Of a stretch of 36,276 nucleotides of DNA, positions 1-7,883 are shown piece by piece. The stretch is from Bacteroidota bacterium (GTDB lineage Bacteria; Bacteroidota; Bacteroidia; Cytophagales; Cytophagaceae), in assembly GCA_023391415.1 (NCBI GenBank), contig JAEWAY010000009.1, forward strand, positions 1-36,276. Direction: 5' to 3'. Numbering within the stretch: position 1 is the stretch's first letter; each line of letters begins with the position of its first letter. The position numbers and the translations under genes were made by a program. A model generated the notes under the pieces. It was not told where the DNA came from, searched no databases, and was given only the letters and a program-made list of their open reading frames with translations.

Positions 1-663
1 GCCGACAGTCTGGGAAACTTTACTTTTGAATTTGAGAAAGGCTTTAAGGTGGATATCGCAGGGATAGCCAACAATTACTACCCGATTGCAAAAGAATTCA
101 AACTTAGTAACAAAAATCAGCATATACATCTTAAACTCCCCCCCAGCAATGATACATCAACAAGTATTTACTATCAGGGAATAATTTTATCAATCAGAAA
201 TTATGCTAAAAGTAACAAATCCGAGTTTTGGGGCATTAAATTTAATAAATCCGGAATATATGCCACAAAGAACGAGCCGGACATCTGGATTGAGCAAACC
301 GGAAGTACTTTTCCCGATCTACTTAAAACAGGAAATCTTGTGGAAGGAGTAATACCGATAAACAATACAGATGTAAACGGTTCCTTACTGTTTGATAAGA
401 ATATTGCTCCTATAGATGGATATATAAAGGAGTACAAACTGGGAGGTAATGAAGCCGGTTTTTTTGTAAAACTTTCAGCCAATAAAGGTTTTGCTAAAAT
501 AGTTCTGGAAAAAATCAAAATCAAAAACTCCATCCCTGTTGACAATCAATATTACGATGAAAAAGGAATCGCTATTAATGTTGTCTATCAACCAAACGGT
601 AGTCGGGATTTGAGTATCATACCTAATGTGGACCTTGAGCAGTTCATTTTAAAAGAGATTTAG
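1..663 (+). CDS. Unknown protein, 5' end outside the window
   Basis: The reading frame is open from the first base of the window, so this is the C-terminal part (about 220 residues) of a longer protein. A GTG at 49 could be read as a start, but codons 1-48 continue the same frame with a protein-like composition, so it is probably an internal valine. I recognise no family. The visible part is soluble, rich in Asn, Lys and Ile, with alternating hydrophobic residues that suggest beta structure, and no membrane segment or T9SS tail. Base composition is clearly more A+T rich than in the genes from 2.9 to 18 kb. It is followed by the remnant and hairpin at 688-807. The open frame is certain; the function is unknown. 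Confidence 0.7.
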   Translation, partial: ADSLGNFTFEFEKGFKVDIAGIANNYYPIAKEFKLSNKNQHIHLKLPPSNDTSTSIYYQGIILSIRNYAKSNKSEFWGIKFNKSGIYATKNEPDIWIEQTGSTFPDLLKTGNLVEGVIPINNTDVNGSLLFDKNIAPIDGYIKEYKLGGNEAGFFVKLSANKGFAKIVLEKIKIKNSIPVDNQYYDEKGIAINVVYQPNGSRDLSIIPNVDLEQFILKEI

Positions 664-687
664 CTTTAATAAAAATCCTATACTTTA

Positions 688-755
688 GGTGGTTCCAAAT
701 ATTAAGTCAATCTAAGCTGCTCTATCCGGAGCTGTTTAAGGAGAGTTATTGGTAG
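688..755 (+). pseudogene. Decayed 3' end of a paralogue of the 870-1718 lipoprotein gene
   Basis: The stretch begins with GGTGGTTCC, as does the last part of the intact gene (from about 1632), and continues with a shared CTAAGCT. It then reads LLYPELFKESYW-stop, alignable with the end of the intact protein (NLFPEYFIKDYFF-stop). An in-frame stop follows GGSKY, and a frame change is needed to join the two parts, so only a broken tail is left. The same tail with nearly the same bases (CTATCCGGAG, TTTAAGGAGAGTTATT) occurs at 1888-1918. The homology is read by eye. Confidence 0.5.
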
Positions 756-761
756 GCCAAA

Positions 762-807
762 AAACCTCCTGGGGTTTATTCGTGCATATACAAACCCCAG
801 GAGGTTT
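762..807. repeat. Perfect 16-bp hairpin, copy 1 of a repeated hairpin
   Basis: AAACCTCCTGGGGTTT (762-777) pairs perfectly with 792-807 across a 14-base loop. On the minus strand the stem is followed by six T, so it could terminate minus-strand transcription; the plus strand has no clear T tract. A related hairpin lies at 1928-1971, again just after a YPE(L/I)FKESY tail. The region around its loop is the reverse complement of that in the second copy. Confidence 0.7.
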
Positions 808-869
808 GGGCAAACGACCAATTATAGATCCTGATGACTTGGTTAGCCAATCTCAAATAATACAATCAT

Positions 870-1718
870 ATGAATAGTCGCGGTATTTTGTTTTTATTGT
901 TTTGGGGCGCGGTCGCTTTTTCCTGCACGGCTCAAAAACGTATGACTGATGAAAAGGTAGTAGACATTTTTAAAAAAAGTAGCCTCAAAGAGCATTATTT
1001 GATGTTTTTACCTGATTCCGCCTTACTTATAAACGAATATGAACCTGGAAACTTTAAGGGCTGGTATTGGGGAGATTTTGACGGAAACGGCAAGAAGGAC
1101 TTATTGGCGACATTTAATGTTAACTATGGCTATGACTTCCAGTTTTTTTTGCTGGACTACAAAAAAAACAATCAGGTCATTGAAATTCCCCGTCTGGATA
1201 TTCTGTATAGTCATCTTGAGCCGACAGATACCGCTAACAGATACATATATACCTTTCTTGATTTAGACAAAAAGACGCGCCAAAAAGAAGTGCTTCTCTA
1301 TAAGAGTCGCCTGGTCGAAAAAAGCTTTTTGACCAACGCGCTGCCACTGGATAGTTTTACGATCAGTCTGCGACTAAGAGGCAGAGAGGTAGTGTACAAG
1401 GGCAAAGGAGAAGAACTGCGAAGATATATCAGCGACAATAGTGCAGCGTTTTTTGAACAGCCAGTCGGAAAAGACACCATGGTATTTATTCAAAAAGCCG
1501 CCCGGGCTATTGATTTTGAAAACATTCATGTAAAGCCCACGTACTTTGACGATGCTCCCCCGCTACATATGAAGCTCCATTATGCCGACGGTAAATCGGT
1601 GGAATTTAAGGACCAGATTAATTTCTTTACAGGTGGTTCCATGTATTATTCAGTTACGCTAAGCTCCCTGTATAAAAATCTTTTTCCTGAATATTTTATC
1701 AAGGATTATTTCTTTTAA
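870..1718 (+). CDS. Unknown lipoprotein with an FG-GAP-like calcium loop
   Basis: A 282-residue protein. The N-terminus MNSRGILFLLFWGAVAFSC is a lipoprotein signal with Cys19 as the likely lipidated residue, so the mature protein should sit in the outer membrane or periplasm. Residues 68-79 (GDFDGNGKKDLL) resemble the Dx(D/N)xNGxxD loop of FG-GAP/VCBS repeats, which usually bind calcium. The rest I do not recognise. The C-terminus (NLFPEYFIKDYFF) resembles two decayed tails on either side (688-755 and 1724-1918), so it belongs to a small local family that has undergone duplication and loss. There is no clear partner gene. An immunity or surface-sensing role is possible but not shown. Confidence 0.75.
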   Translation: MNSRGILFLLFWGAVAFSCTAQKRMTDEKVVDIFKKSSLKEHYLMFLPDSALLINEYEPGNFKGWYWGDFDGNGKKDLLATFNVNYGYDFQFFLLDYKKNNQVIEIPRLDILYSHLEPTDTANRYIYTFLDLDKKTRQKEVLLYKSRLVEKSFLTNALPLDSFTISLRLRGREVVYKGKGEELRRYISDNSAAFFEQPVGKDTMVFIQKAARAIDFENIHVKPTYFDDAPPLHMKLHYADGKSVEFKDQINFFTGGSMYYSVTLSSLYKNLFPEYFIKDYFF

Positions 1719-1723
1719 GTACT

Positions 1724-1918
1724 ATGAGACAGATTCTGAGGCGCCCTGATATCAAATTGTTTACAAACTACTTCACTAAAAATTCTCTCGAAAGGATAGT
1801 AGATTGGGTTTCAGGATACAATCAACTTTTTCACAGAGGGTTCTCTGTATTATCCGGTCAATCTGGCAAGCCTGTATCGATGCCCTATCCGGAGATTTTT
1901 AAGGAGAGTTATTACTAG
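1724..1918 (+). pseudogene. Second decayed tail of the same lipoprotein family
   Basis: An open frame of 64 codons starts six bases after the lipoprotein stop. Its end (MPYPEIFKESYY-stop) matches the tail at 688-755 in bases and residues, while its first two thirds look like unrelated or scrambled sequence. It has no signal peptide and no ribosome site. I read it as a 3' remnant of a lost paralogue, not a working gene. It could instead be a small orphan gene. Confidence 0.4.
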
Positions 1919-1927
1919 TAGGCTAAA

Positions 1928-1971
1928 AACCTCCAAGGTTTGTATATGACGAATAAAAAACCTTGGAGGTT
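1928..1971. repeat. Perfect 14-bp hairpin, copy 2 of the repeated hairpin
   Basis: AACCTCCAAGGTTT (1928-1941) pairs with 1958-1971. The sequence around the loop (TTTGTATATGACGAATAAA) is the reverse complement, with one base missing, of that in the hairpin at 762-807. The minus strand reads into TTTTT after the stem. Confidence 0.7.
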
Positions 1972-2406
1972 ACCAAGGTACCGATTGTCCTTCAAACAAA
2001 GGAACTTCGATCAAGCTATCAGGATATTGTCTATTACTTGTATTTGTTGAAGGAGGTGAATGAGTAATCAATTTGGATGTTTGCCTAAATAATATTCTTA
2101 ATCTGCCCTATTTTACGGGGAGCTTACAAGTTGACCTGCTATAAAACGGATTAGAAATCCGATAAGGATTCAGAATTACAAATTCGGAACAGTGGCAAAA
2201 CGCTTTTCCGGGCTCAGTAAACAACTTCCTCCCCACTCGAACTATATATGGTATAGCGCCTTCCTTTCACAACGGACTCTTTTCATTAAAAAAACACACC
2301 CGTCACTATAGATAAATACGCCGGACTCTATAAGCGCCTATTTAGCTTATCTTTAAGCGCTCCAGATAGCTAAAAAAACCTTGTGTTTGGCTTAGCGTTC
2401 ACTATG
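1972..2406. other. Intergenic stretch with possible gene remnant
   Basis: No intact gene is visible. From about 1978 to 2067 a plus-strand frame reads protein-like sequence ending KELRSSYQDIVYYLYLLKEVNE-stop and may be another decayed tail. Near 2341-2374 an imperfect stem (TTTAGC...GCTAAA) lies just beyond the end of the minus-strand STAS-like gene, but its T tract is on the wrong side for a terminator. The rest is A+T rich without recognisable features. Confidence 0.35.
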
Positions 2407-2805
2407 CTACATCAACTCATCCTTTTGGCACTTATATAGTGAAAGCCACTTTATAGCTTCTTTTTCATTGGTAAACAATCGTGTCGGAATAGGCGGCCTG
2501 TTAAGCGCGATAAAAAGTCCTCCCAAAGCCTTGTGGAAACCCGAGTCAATCAGAAAAGCTCCGGCGCTTACGTAGGCTGTCTGTCTGCTCAGATACCGCC
2601 TCGCTTCCTTTTGAATAGAAACCGCGTTTCGGGCGTCTGAAAACATAGGCCTGATCTCTTCATTACTTAACTCCATTCTGATCGCGGAGCAATCGATCGC
2701 GACATCAAGCGTAATTTCCAAACGCGCTTTATATTGAATACACAGCAACCATTCATCCTGAATCCAAAACTTTGCGTATTCATTTTCTATATAGTTTGTT
2801 CTCAT
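2407..2805 (-). CDS. STAS-like (SpoIIAA-type fold) small protein
   Basis: About 132 residues from the preferred start, ATG at 2805 (MRTNYIENEYAKFW). An ATG at 2883 would add 26 residues of less protein-like sequence. The body resembles a Bacteroidota family of STAS/SpoIIAA-like proteins: a strand-rich N-terminus, a middle segment reading SDARNAVSIQKEARRYLS, then the typical end (GGLFIALNRPPIPTRLF, followed by EKEAIKWLSLYK). In such proteins the fold serves in partner switching or small-ligand binding; no phosphorylatable Ser can be assigned here with confidence. The gene is divergent from the oxoamine synthase-GNAT gene, 95 bases apart, suggesting shared control. Confidence 0.65.
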   Translation of the reverse strand: MRTNYIENEYAKFWIQDEWLLCIQYKARLEITLDVAIDCSAIRMELSNEEIRPMFSDARNAVSIQKEARRYLSRQTAYVSAGAFLIDSGFHKALGGLFIALNRPPIPTRLFTNEKEAIKWLSLYKCQKDELM

Positions 2806-2837
2806 ATAAAATAAGAAGTCGAAGGGATATATACATA

Positions 2838-2853
2838 GAAAGATATGTCTTTC
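2838..2853. promoter_or_regulatory. Inverted repeat in a divergent promoter region
   Basis: GAAAGA-TATG-TCTTTC is a perfect 6-bp inverted repeat, centred between the divergent STAS-like and oxoamine synthase-GNAT genes. It could be an operator controlling both. The short length allows chance occurrence. Confidence 0.25.
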
Positions 2854-2900
2854 CCCACTTCCGTTCAACTTTTTGTAATACAATTTTAACTGCCTAGATC

Positions 2901-5345
2901 ATGAAAAAAAAATCAAAACACACGGCTCTCATTGAATTAATTCAAGAAATCGCCACCATCGGTAAAACCAGAGGACTTCTGCACCAGTACACGGAAGACT
3001 ATAACTATGACGGCCGATCCATCACGATCAATGGCGAAGAGTTGATCAACTTCGGGTCATGTAGCTACCTGGGTCTGGAAACTGACCGAAGAGTCAAGGA
3101 CGGAGCTATTGACGCGATTGAGCGGTATGGTTCTCAGCTAGCCTGTTCACGGGCCTTCTTGTCCAACACATTGTACAGCGAGTTTGAGGAACTAATCAGG
3201 CGAATATTCGACTGTCCCATTTTGATCGCCCCGACAACTTCTGTAGGACATCAGGCTGTCATGCCAACGGTGATTGAGGATGACGACGCCATCATTCTGG
3301 ATCAGCAGGCTCATTGGTCCATGCAGGACGTAGCGTCTAAAATGCAACTAAGGGGAATCACGGTAATAAAGGTCCGGCATAGCCGGCTGGATGAGTTGGA
3401 AGCTAAAATCCGGGAATTGAGCGGCCGCCACTCCAAAATATGGTACGTCATTGACGGTATTTATTCCATGTACGGAGATCCCGCGCCTTTAAAGGAGCTG
3501 GTAGCGTTGCTTGGAAAAATCAAACAGCTTCATTTATACATAGACGACGCTCATGGTATCAGTTGGGCGGGAAAAAATGGAAGAGGCTTTACCTTGAGTC
3601 AGGTCGACTTCCATCCCAAAATGATCGTGGCTACTTCGCTTGGAAAAGCTTTCGCGAACGCCGGCGGCGTATTCTTGTTTCCCAATGAAGAGCTTTGCTG
3701 GAAAGTCAAAAGCTGGGGAGGCCTTTTATCCCAATCCGGCCCCCAGCCTCCCGCTGTACTGGGCGCCTGCATCGCTACCGCGAAGATTCACTTATCCGAT
3801 GAAATCTACGAAAGGCAAACCGCTTTGGCGGATAGAATCGAATACTGCAACGCGCTCACGCGGAAATACGATCTTCCTCTTGTCTTTGAATCTCCGGCTC
3901 CGATCTTTTTCCTTGGCCTGGGATTGCCTAGAGTCAGCTATAACCTGACCAGGCGACTGCTGAATGAAGGACAGTACGTCAATCTGGCGGTCTTCCCGGT
4001 AGTGCCCGAAAGCTGTACCGGAATACGTTTTGCCGTTACGCTTCATCATTCTTACGAAGACATAGAAAAACTCATCACGACGATCGCGCGTCATTTACCT
4101 CTCGCTCTCCAGGAAGAAGGCCGGACTATGGAAGATATTTATAAAGCGTTTAAGTCTCTTAAATATCGAAAAGACATGACGCGTTCCCTATCGGATACCG
4201 TCCCTCGGAAAACGGTGCAACATGAAACAAGTATCCGGAAGCTGGACCGGGAAGAATGGAACACGCTATTCGCCAACAACGGCATCCTGGAATATGACAT
4301 GCTTCTTTTACTGGAAGACTCTTTCCGAGATAACGATAAGCCGGAAGACAACTGGGCCTTTCATTACTACCTTGTCCGGGACATAAACAACAAGATTATC
4401 GCAGCCACATTCTTCACTATTACTTTATCGAAAAACGACATGCTTTCGTCAGCGGAAGTATCCAGAATCATTGAACAAGAACGTAAACAAAACCCATATT
4501 ATCAGACGTCGAGAACAATGATGATGGGCAGTCTCCTGACGGAAGACAATCATTTATACCTTGATCGTTCGGATCCGGAATGGAAAAACAATCTAGCGAT
4601 TTTGCTCGACTCGGTAGCTCAGGTAAAGGATAGCGACAATATCGATCTTTTCCTGATCAGAGATTTTGACGCGGACGACAATGAAATCGGCCACTTTTTT
4701 ATCGATCAGGGATTCATAAAGGTCGATATGCTTCCTACGCACGCGTTAAAGCTCAACTTTGGCTCAAAAGAGGATTATATCAACTCATTGCCAGGAAAAA
4801 AACGAAAAAGGGTTAAAGATGAAATATTAAAGTTCGAGCGCTGTTACACAATCCATAATCCGGAAAATCTGTCCGACTCCACACTGGAATCGTTTTATTC
4901 CATGTACGAGAATGTATACGATAAAGGCCTGGAATTAAATGTTTTCAAACTTCCTAAGAAATTATTTATAAATATGGCCAAACACGCTCATTTCGACTTT
5001 ATCGAATTGAGGCTAAAAAAGGAATATATCGGCGAAGATTCTGACAGGACGATAGCTATAGGATGTTCATACAAAAGCCAACATGAATATCGCACATTGG
5101 TTCTTGGTATGGACTATCGGTACGCGGAGTCATATAACGGGTATAAGCAGATTCTTTTTCAGGCGATAAGCCGAGGTATCGAATTGAAGAAAAGCGGGAT
5201 CGCGCTTGGTCTGACCGGATCCGGGGAAAAAAGAAAACTGGGAGCGTTAAAAATCCCCAAAGTTGGCTTCGCTCAATTAAAAGACGATTTTGATATCACC
5301 TCGCTGGATCTGATACCAGAATCAAAGAAACAAGACCGGGATTAA
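2901..5345 (+). CDS. Bifunctional alpha-oxoamine synthase (PLP) / GNAT acyltransferase
   Basis: An 814-residue fusion. Residues about 25-400 are a fold-type I PLP enzyme of the alpha-oxoamine synthase family (8-amino-7-oxononanoate synthase, serine palmitoyltransferase, CqsA/LqsA). Visible residues are YLGL at 56-59, His138 for ring stacking, the DDAHG motif (Asp215 and His218) and SLGKA with Lys249 as the PLP lysine. Such enzymes condense an amino acid with an acyl-CoA. Residues about 445-805 resemble GNAT/FemAB-like acyltransferases (KKRKRVKD, FYSMYENVYDKG, GYKQILFQAI). The product may be an acylated amino-ketone, a sphingoid-like base or a CAI-1-like signal; I cannot choose. A biotin role seems unlikely because no bio genes are near. 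The stop codon sits in the loop of a terminator. Confidence 0.85.
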   Translation: MKKKSKHTALIELIQEIATIGKTRGLLHQYTEDYNYDGRSITINGEELINFGSCSYLGLETDRRVKDGAIDAIERYGSQLACSRAFLSNTLYSEFEELIRRIFDCPILIAPTTSVGHQAVMPTVIEDDDAIILDQQAHWSMQDVASKMQLRGITVIKVRHSRLDELEAKIRELSGRHSKIWYVIDGIYSMYGDPAPLKELVALLGKIKQLHLYIDDAHGISWAGKNGRGFTLSQVDFHPKMIVATSLGKAFANAGGVFLFPNEELCWKVKSWGGLLSQSGPQPPAVLGACIATAKIHLSDEIYERQTALADRIEYCNALTRKYDLPLVFESPAPIFFLGLGLPRVSYNLTRRLLNEGQYVNLAVFPVVPESCTGIRFAVTLHHSYEDIEKLITTIARHLPLALQEEGRTMEDIYKAFKSLKYRKDMTRSLSDTVPRKTVQHETSIRKLDREEWNTLFANNGILEYDMLLLLEDSFRDNDKPEDNWAFHYYLVRDINNKIIAATFFTITLSKNDMLSSAEVSRIIEQERKQNPYYQTSRTMMMGSLLTEDNHLYLDRSDPEWKNNLAILLDSVAQVKDSDNIDLFLIRDFDADDNEIGHFFIDQGFIKVDMLPTHALKLNFGSKEDYINSLPGKKRKRVKDEILKFERCYTIHNPENLSDSTLESFYSMYENVYDKGLELNVFKLPKKLFINMAKHAHFDFIELRLKKEYIGEDSDRTIAIGCSYKSQHEYRTLVLGMDYRYAESYNGYKQILFQAISRGIELKKSGIALGLTGSGEKRKLGALKIPKVGFAQLKDDFDITSLDLIPESKKQDRD

Positions 5346-5360
5346 CCTGGTCTTGTTTTT
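5331..5360 (+). terminator. Rho-independent terminator overlapping the stop codon
   Basis: CAAGACCGGG (5331-5340) pairs with CCTGGTCTTG (5346-5355), with one G-T pair, around a 5-base loop ATTAA that contains the TAA stop, followed by five T. It ends the oxoamine synthase-GNAT transcript, 12 bases before the end of the convergent HAMP-PAS gene. Confidence 0.85.
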
Positions 5361-5371
5361 AAGCGAATATC

Positions 5372-6040
5372 TTATGAGGCGCGCTTTATGGTATAAATAA
5401 AGCCGTCTTTTTTATTATTCCAGTCTCGAAGCTCTAAAATATCGATTTCTACGGGTATCGGCTCCATGTTGTATGGTTGCAGGAGATTCGAGATCGTTAC
5501 TGTTTCCCAACTGAATGTGGAGGTCACAAACTGCTTTCTGGTAGCGAAAATATTCGCGACTTTCAAAAACAAGACATCTTCCAATGAGCGATTGAGTAAC
5601 GCGCAAGCCAGCTTATTGGAAAAAATGATTACGCCGTCGTTGTCCGTTATTAAAACAGGATCAGGGAGCAGCTCGATCGTCTGGACCAGATAATGCTTTT
5701 TGATCACCCTATCTTCCAATTCTTCGGCCAATACATTCATAAGAACTCCCAAACTTGCAAACAATGTTTTGGTACTGGGCAAATCCACTCTTTTACTGAA
5801 ATCTCCCTCAGCCATGGCCGCCACAACGTCTTCCAGCATATCAAACTTTCGGGTCAGTTCATCCGTTTGCACCTTCATGTCGAGAAGAGACTTAAAGCTA
5901 TTCAGGAAATAAAGAAATTTATTGCTTTCGACCTGCCCGTCACTTACAAATTTTTCGAATATGTCGCCAAATTCCTCGCCTAATCGCTTAAGCTCAACAA
6001 GCTGCTCATAATCTGATTTTTCTATTTTAACTGTTTCCAT
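5372..6040 (-). CDS. Soluble HAMP-PAS protein (paralogue 1)
   Basis: A 222-residue protein without membrane segments. Residues 1-65 are helical, 66-112 look like a HAMP-type coiled coil (MAEGDFSKRVDLPS...LFASLGVLMNVLAEEL), and 113-220 form a PAS domain (LLPDPVLITDNDGVIIFSN, with NMEPIPVEIDILEL near the end). There is no kinase, cyclase or output domain, so it should act by protein contact, perhaps as a sensor or adaptor for a separate kinase. It is clearly paralogous to the protein at 7128-7814: both share GD(F/Y)S(K/Q), the sequence after DLP, and (Q/R)PYNMEP. It is convergent with the oxoamine synthase-GNAT gene. Confidence 0.75.
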   Translation of the reverse strand: METVKIEKSDYEQLVELKRLGEEFGDIFEKFVSDGQVESNKFLYFLNSFKSLLDMKVQTDELTRKFDMLEDVVAAMAEGDFSKRVDLPSTKTLFASLGVLMNVLAEELEDRVIKKHYLVQTIELLPDPVLITDNDGVIIFSNKLACALLNRSLEDVLFLKVANIFATRKQFVTSTFSWETVTISNLLQPYNMEPIPVEIDILELRDWNNKKDGFIYTIKRAS

Positions 6041-6572
6041 AAACCTAGTAGTTATTTTTGACCTGATGAAAAATGTCGTTATCTCAACGCTATAATTATC
6101 AAAATTATATAAATATCTTATTTAATACTACATATTTTATACTTAACATAAGGCAATGATTCATAAAGAAAGCGCCCTGATACGCGTTTTTACTGATAGT
6201 CAATATACTAATATTTAGACAATATCAATGCAAATATCTTCTCCGTTTGGTGGACATTCATTTAGCGCTCCAGGCCGGATCCTGATCGTCAATAAAATCC
6301 AAATACAAGCTTAATACGTATTAACTGACCCAAAAGGTTGGAGCGGCAATGGTAAAATACTCGGGATCATCAACAATACCAATCACTACTATACAAATAT
6401 GGCATAATGACGAATGGGATTCGTCGTTGAACGTCATAGCCTTATTTTGCCTATAGCTTAGGAGATATCAGGCAAATATACTGGAAGGCCAAATACTTTC
6501 TCCGTGAAGAAAGACAGCGGAAGATGTCGACTACGATCATACAGGCACGATCATGACACGCGTATACCCCTT
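6041..6572. other. Long A+T-rich intergenic region
   Basis: Over 500 bases between the HAMP-PAS gene and the end of the XRE gene, with no convincing reading frame. The half next to 6041 probably holds the promoter of the minus-strand HAMP-PAS gene. GACGAAT-GGG-ATTCGTC at 6409-6425 is a 7-bp inverted repeat of unknown role. Scattered short protein-like pieces do not join into a gene. Confidence 0.4.
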
Positions 6573-6926
6573 CTACAATCCCTTTTCCGTGTATTTTAAC
6601 AGTTTTTTCTGTAGCTGATTGATCTCCTTTTCCTTCAGCAAAAGTTCTTTTTCCATCTTGCGCAGTTCCGCGTCTCTCTCATAAAGAAGCTTTTTCAGTT
6701 TTTCCATTTCACTTGCAAGGGGACTTTCTTCCTCATAATCCAGAATTTCCGTCACCGTCATATGAAACGCCCGGGCGATCTGGGTAAGCCGTGAGAAATT
6801 CACATCAGTCAGATCACGCTCAATGCGGGAAAAAGAATTGGCGTTGATGCCGACTTCAAAAGCGACATCTTCCTGCGTAAGCTTCTTTTCCTTGCGAATC
6901 TTTCTGATTTTTTCTCCTAAGGTCAT
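6573..6926 (-). CDS. XRE-family helix-turn-helix regulator with coiled-coil tail
   Basis: 117 residues from the preferred ATG at 6926 (MTLGEKIRKIRKEKKLTQED); an ATG at 6980 would add 18 residues. Residues 4-60 are a Cro/CI-type helix-turn-helix (LTQEDVAFEVGINANSFSRI, then LTQIARAFHMTVTEIL). Residues 70-115 form a charged coiled coil (KLKKLLYERDAELRKMEKEL...) suited to dimerisation. It is divergent from the HAMP-PAS gene at 7128 and may regulate it and itself. No sensor domain is present. Confidence 0.85.
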   Translation of the reverse strand: MTLGEKIRKIRKEKKLTQEDVAFEVGINANSFSRIERDLTDVNFSRLTQIARAFHMTVTEILDYEEESPLASEMEKLKKLLYERDAELRKMEKELLLKEKEINQLQKKLLKYTEKGL

Positions 6927-7075
6927 CAAGGCAAAGTTATCGCCTTCGATCCTTATATGTATAGCCGTGTTGTAATACAAAAATATTATACAGTAATATA
7001 AAATATCATATAAGTATAGATCTTTTGATTGATTTTTATTTTATTAGCCTTTTAAAAATCCCTTTATATAGTGTA

Positions 7076-7090
7076 CCCGGTTTGACCGGG
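7076..7090. promoter_or_regulatory. Inverted repeat upstream of HAMP-PAS gene
   Basis: CCCGGT-TTG-ACCGGG is a perfect 6-bp inverted repeat, G+C rich in A+T-rich surroundings, 37 bases before the ATG at 7128. It may be the operator of the divergent XRE protein or a leader hairpin. Confidence 0.35.
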
Positions 7091-7127
7091 ACAAGTAAGA
7101 TTTTAACGCATATTATTTATTCACGTT

Positions 7128-7814
7128 ATGGAGCAGTTATTTCCAGATTATTCCGATCAAAAAATGATTTTCAGAAACCTGAAGAAAAGGAACGAGGTTG
7201 AAAACAGCCAGATCGGTCATGAGGATGACGATACGAAAAGGAACGCCATCGCCAGTTTTTTCAAAAACTTCCAGAACATGCTCCAGACAAAAAACGAATA
7301 TGGAGAAATATCGCGGAAGTTTGAAGAACTAGAAAAAGCCGCGTTGTCGATAGCTCGGGGAGATTATTCCCAAAAAATAGACCTGCCGGGCACGCGTACG
7401 CTTTTTGCCCGGATCGGTATACTGATCAACAGGATGGCGGAGCTTTCCCGCGAACATATGGTCAGTCGCCATATGTTCGACTCTGTGCTGGAGTGCGTCA
7501 CCGACAGCGCGGTTCTGCTTACAGATCCGCAAGGCCGGATCCTCTATCTCAATCAGGAAACTTCCCGGTATTTTAAACGCGCGAAAAAAGATATCGTCAA
7601 CCTTAATATAGCTACCGTTTTCACATCCCTAAAGCAGTTTGCCGGAGACAATATGCCTGCCGGAGATACGCTTTTTCTCAATGAATGGCTTCGGCCATAC
7701 AATATGGAACCATTTCGGGTAGAAGTATTTATCAGGGAACTGAGAAACTCGCTCGATAAAGCGGACGGTTATCTGTACGTATTGAAAAAAGTTGAAATGG
7801 ACAATGAGGACTAA
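7128..7814 (+). CDS. Soluble HAMP-PAS protein (paralogue 2)
   Basis: A 228-residue protein with the same plan as the one at 5372-6040: a charged helical N-terminus, a HAMP-like segment at about 66-112 (SIARGDYSQKIDLPG...LFARIGILINRMAEL) and a PAS domain at about 113-222 (VLLTDPQGRILYLN...WLRPYNMEPFRVEVF). It has no transmembrane helix, kinase or DNA-binding domain. HAMP modules normally pass signals from a membrane sensor, so a free soluble HAMP-PAS pair suggests adaptor function or heterodimers with the paralogue. It is divergent from the XRE gene across a region with a CCCGGT inverted repeat, which points to regulation by that protein. Confidence 0.75.
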   Translation: MEQLFPDYSDQKMIFRNLKKRNEVENSQIGHEDDDTKRNAIASFFKNFQNMLQTKNEYGEISRKFEELEKAALSIARGDYSQKIDLPGTRTLFARIGILINRMAELSREHMVSRHMFDSVLECVTDSAVLLTDPQGRILYLNQETSRYFKRAKKDIVNLNIATVFTSLKQFAGDNMPAGDTLFLNEWLRPYNMEPFRVEVFIRELRNSLDKADGYLYVLKKVEMDNED

Positions 7815-7883
7815 GCGCGAACGGCGCCTCATACATGGCTTATATCCCCATAGGTCCTCGAATAATCCGGAAAACCGCGGCTT

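Noticed and set aside
49..51. GTG as the start of the first gene
   Set aside because: The frame is open and protein-like up to base 1, so the true start is probably outside the window.
2050..2090. A near-perfect Shine-Dalgarno (AAGGAGGTGA) followed by ATG
   Set aside because: The frame after it stops after ten codons, and the same bases fit the end of a decayed coding tail. Bacteroidota rarely rely on such sites.
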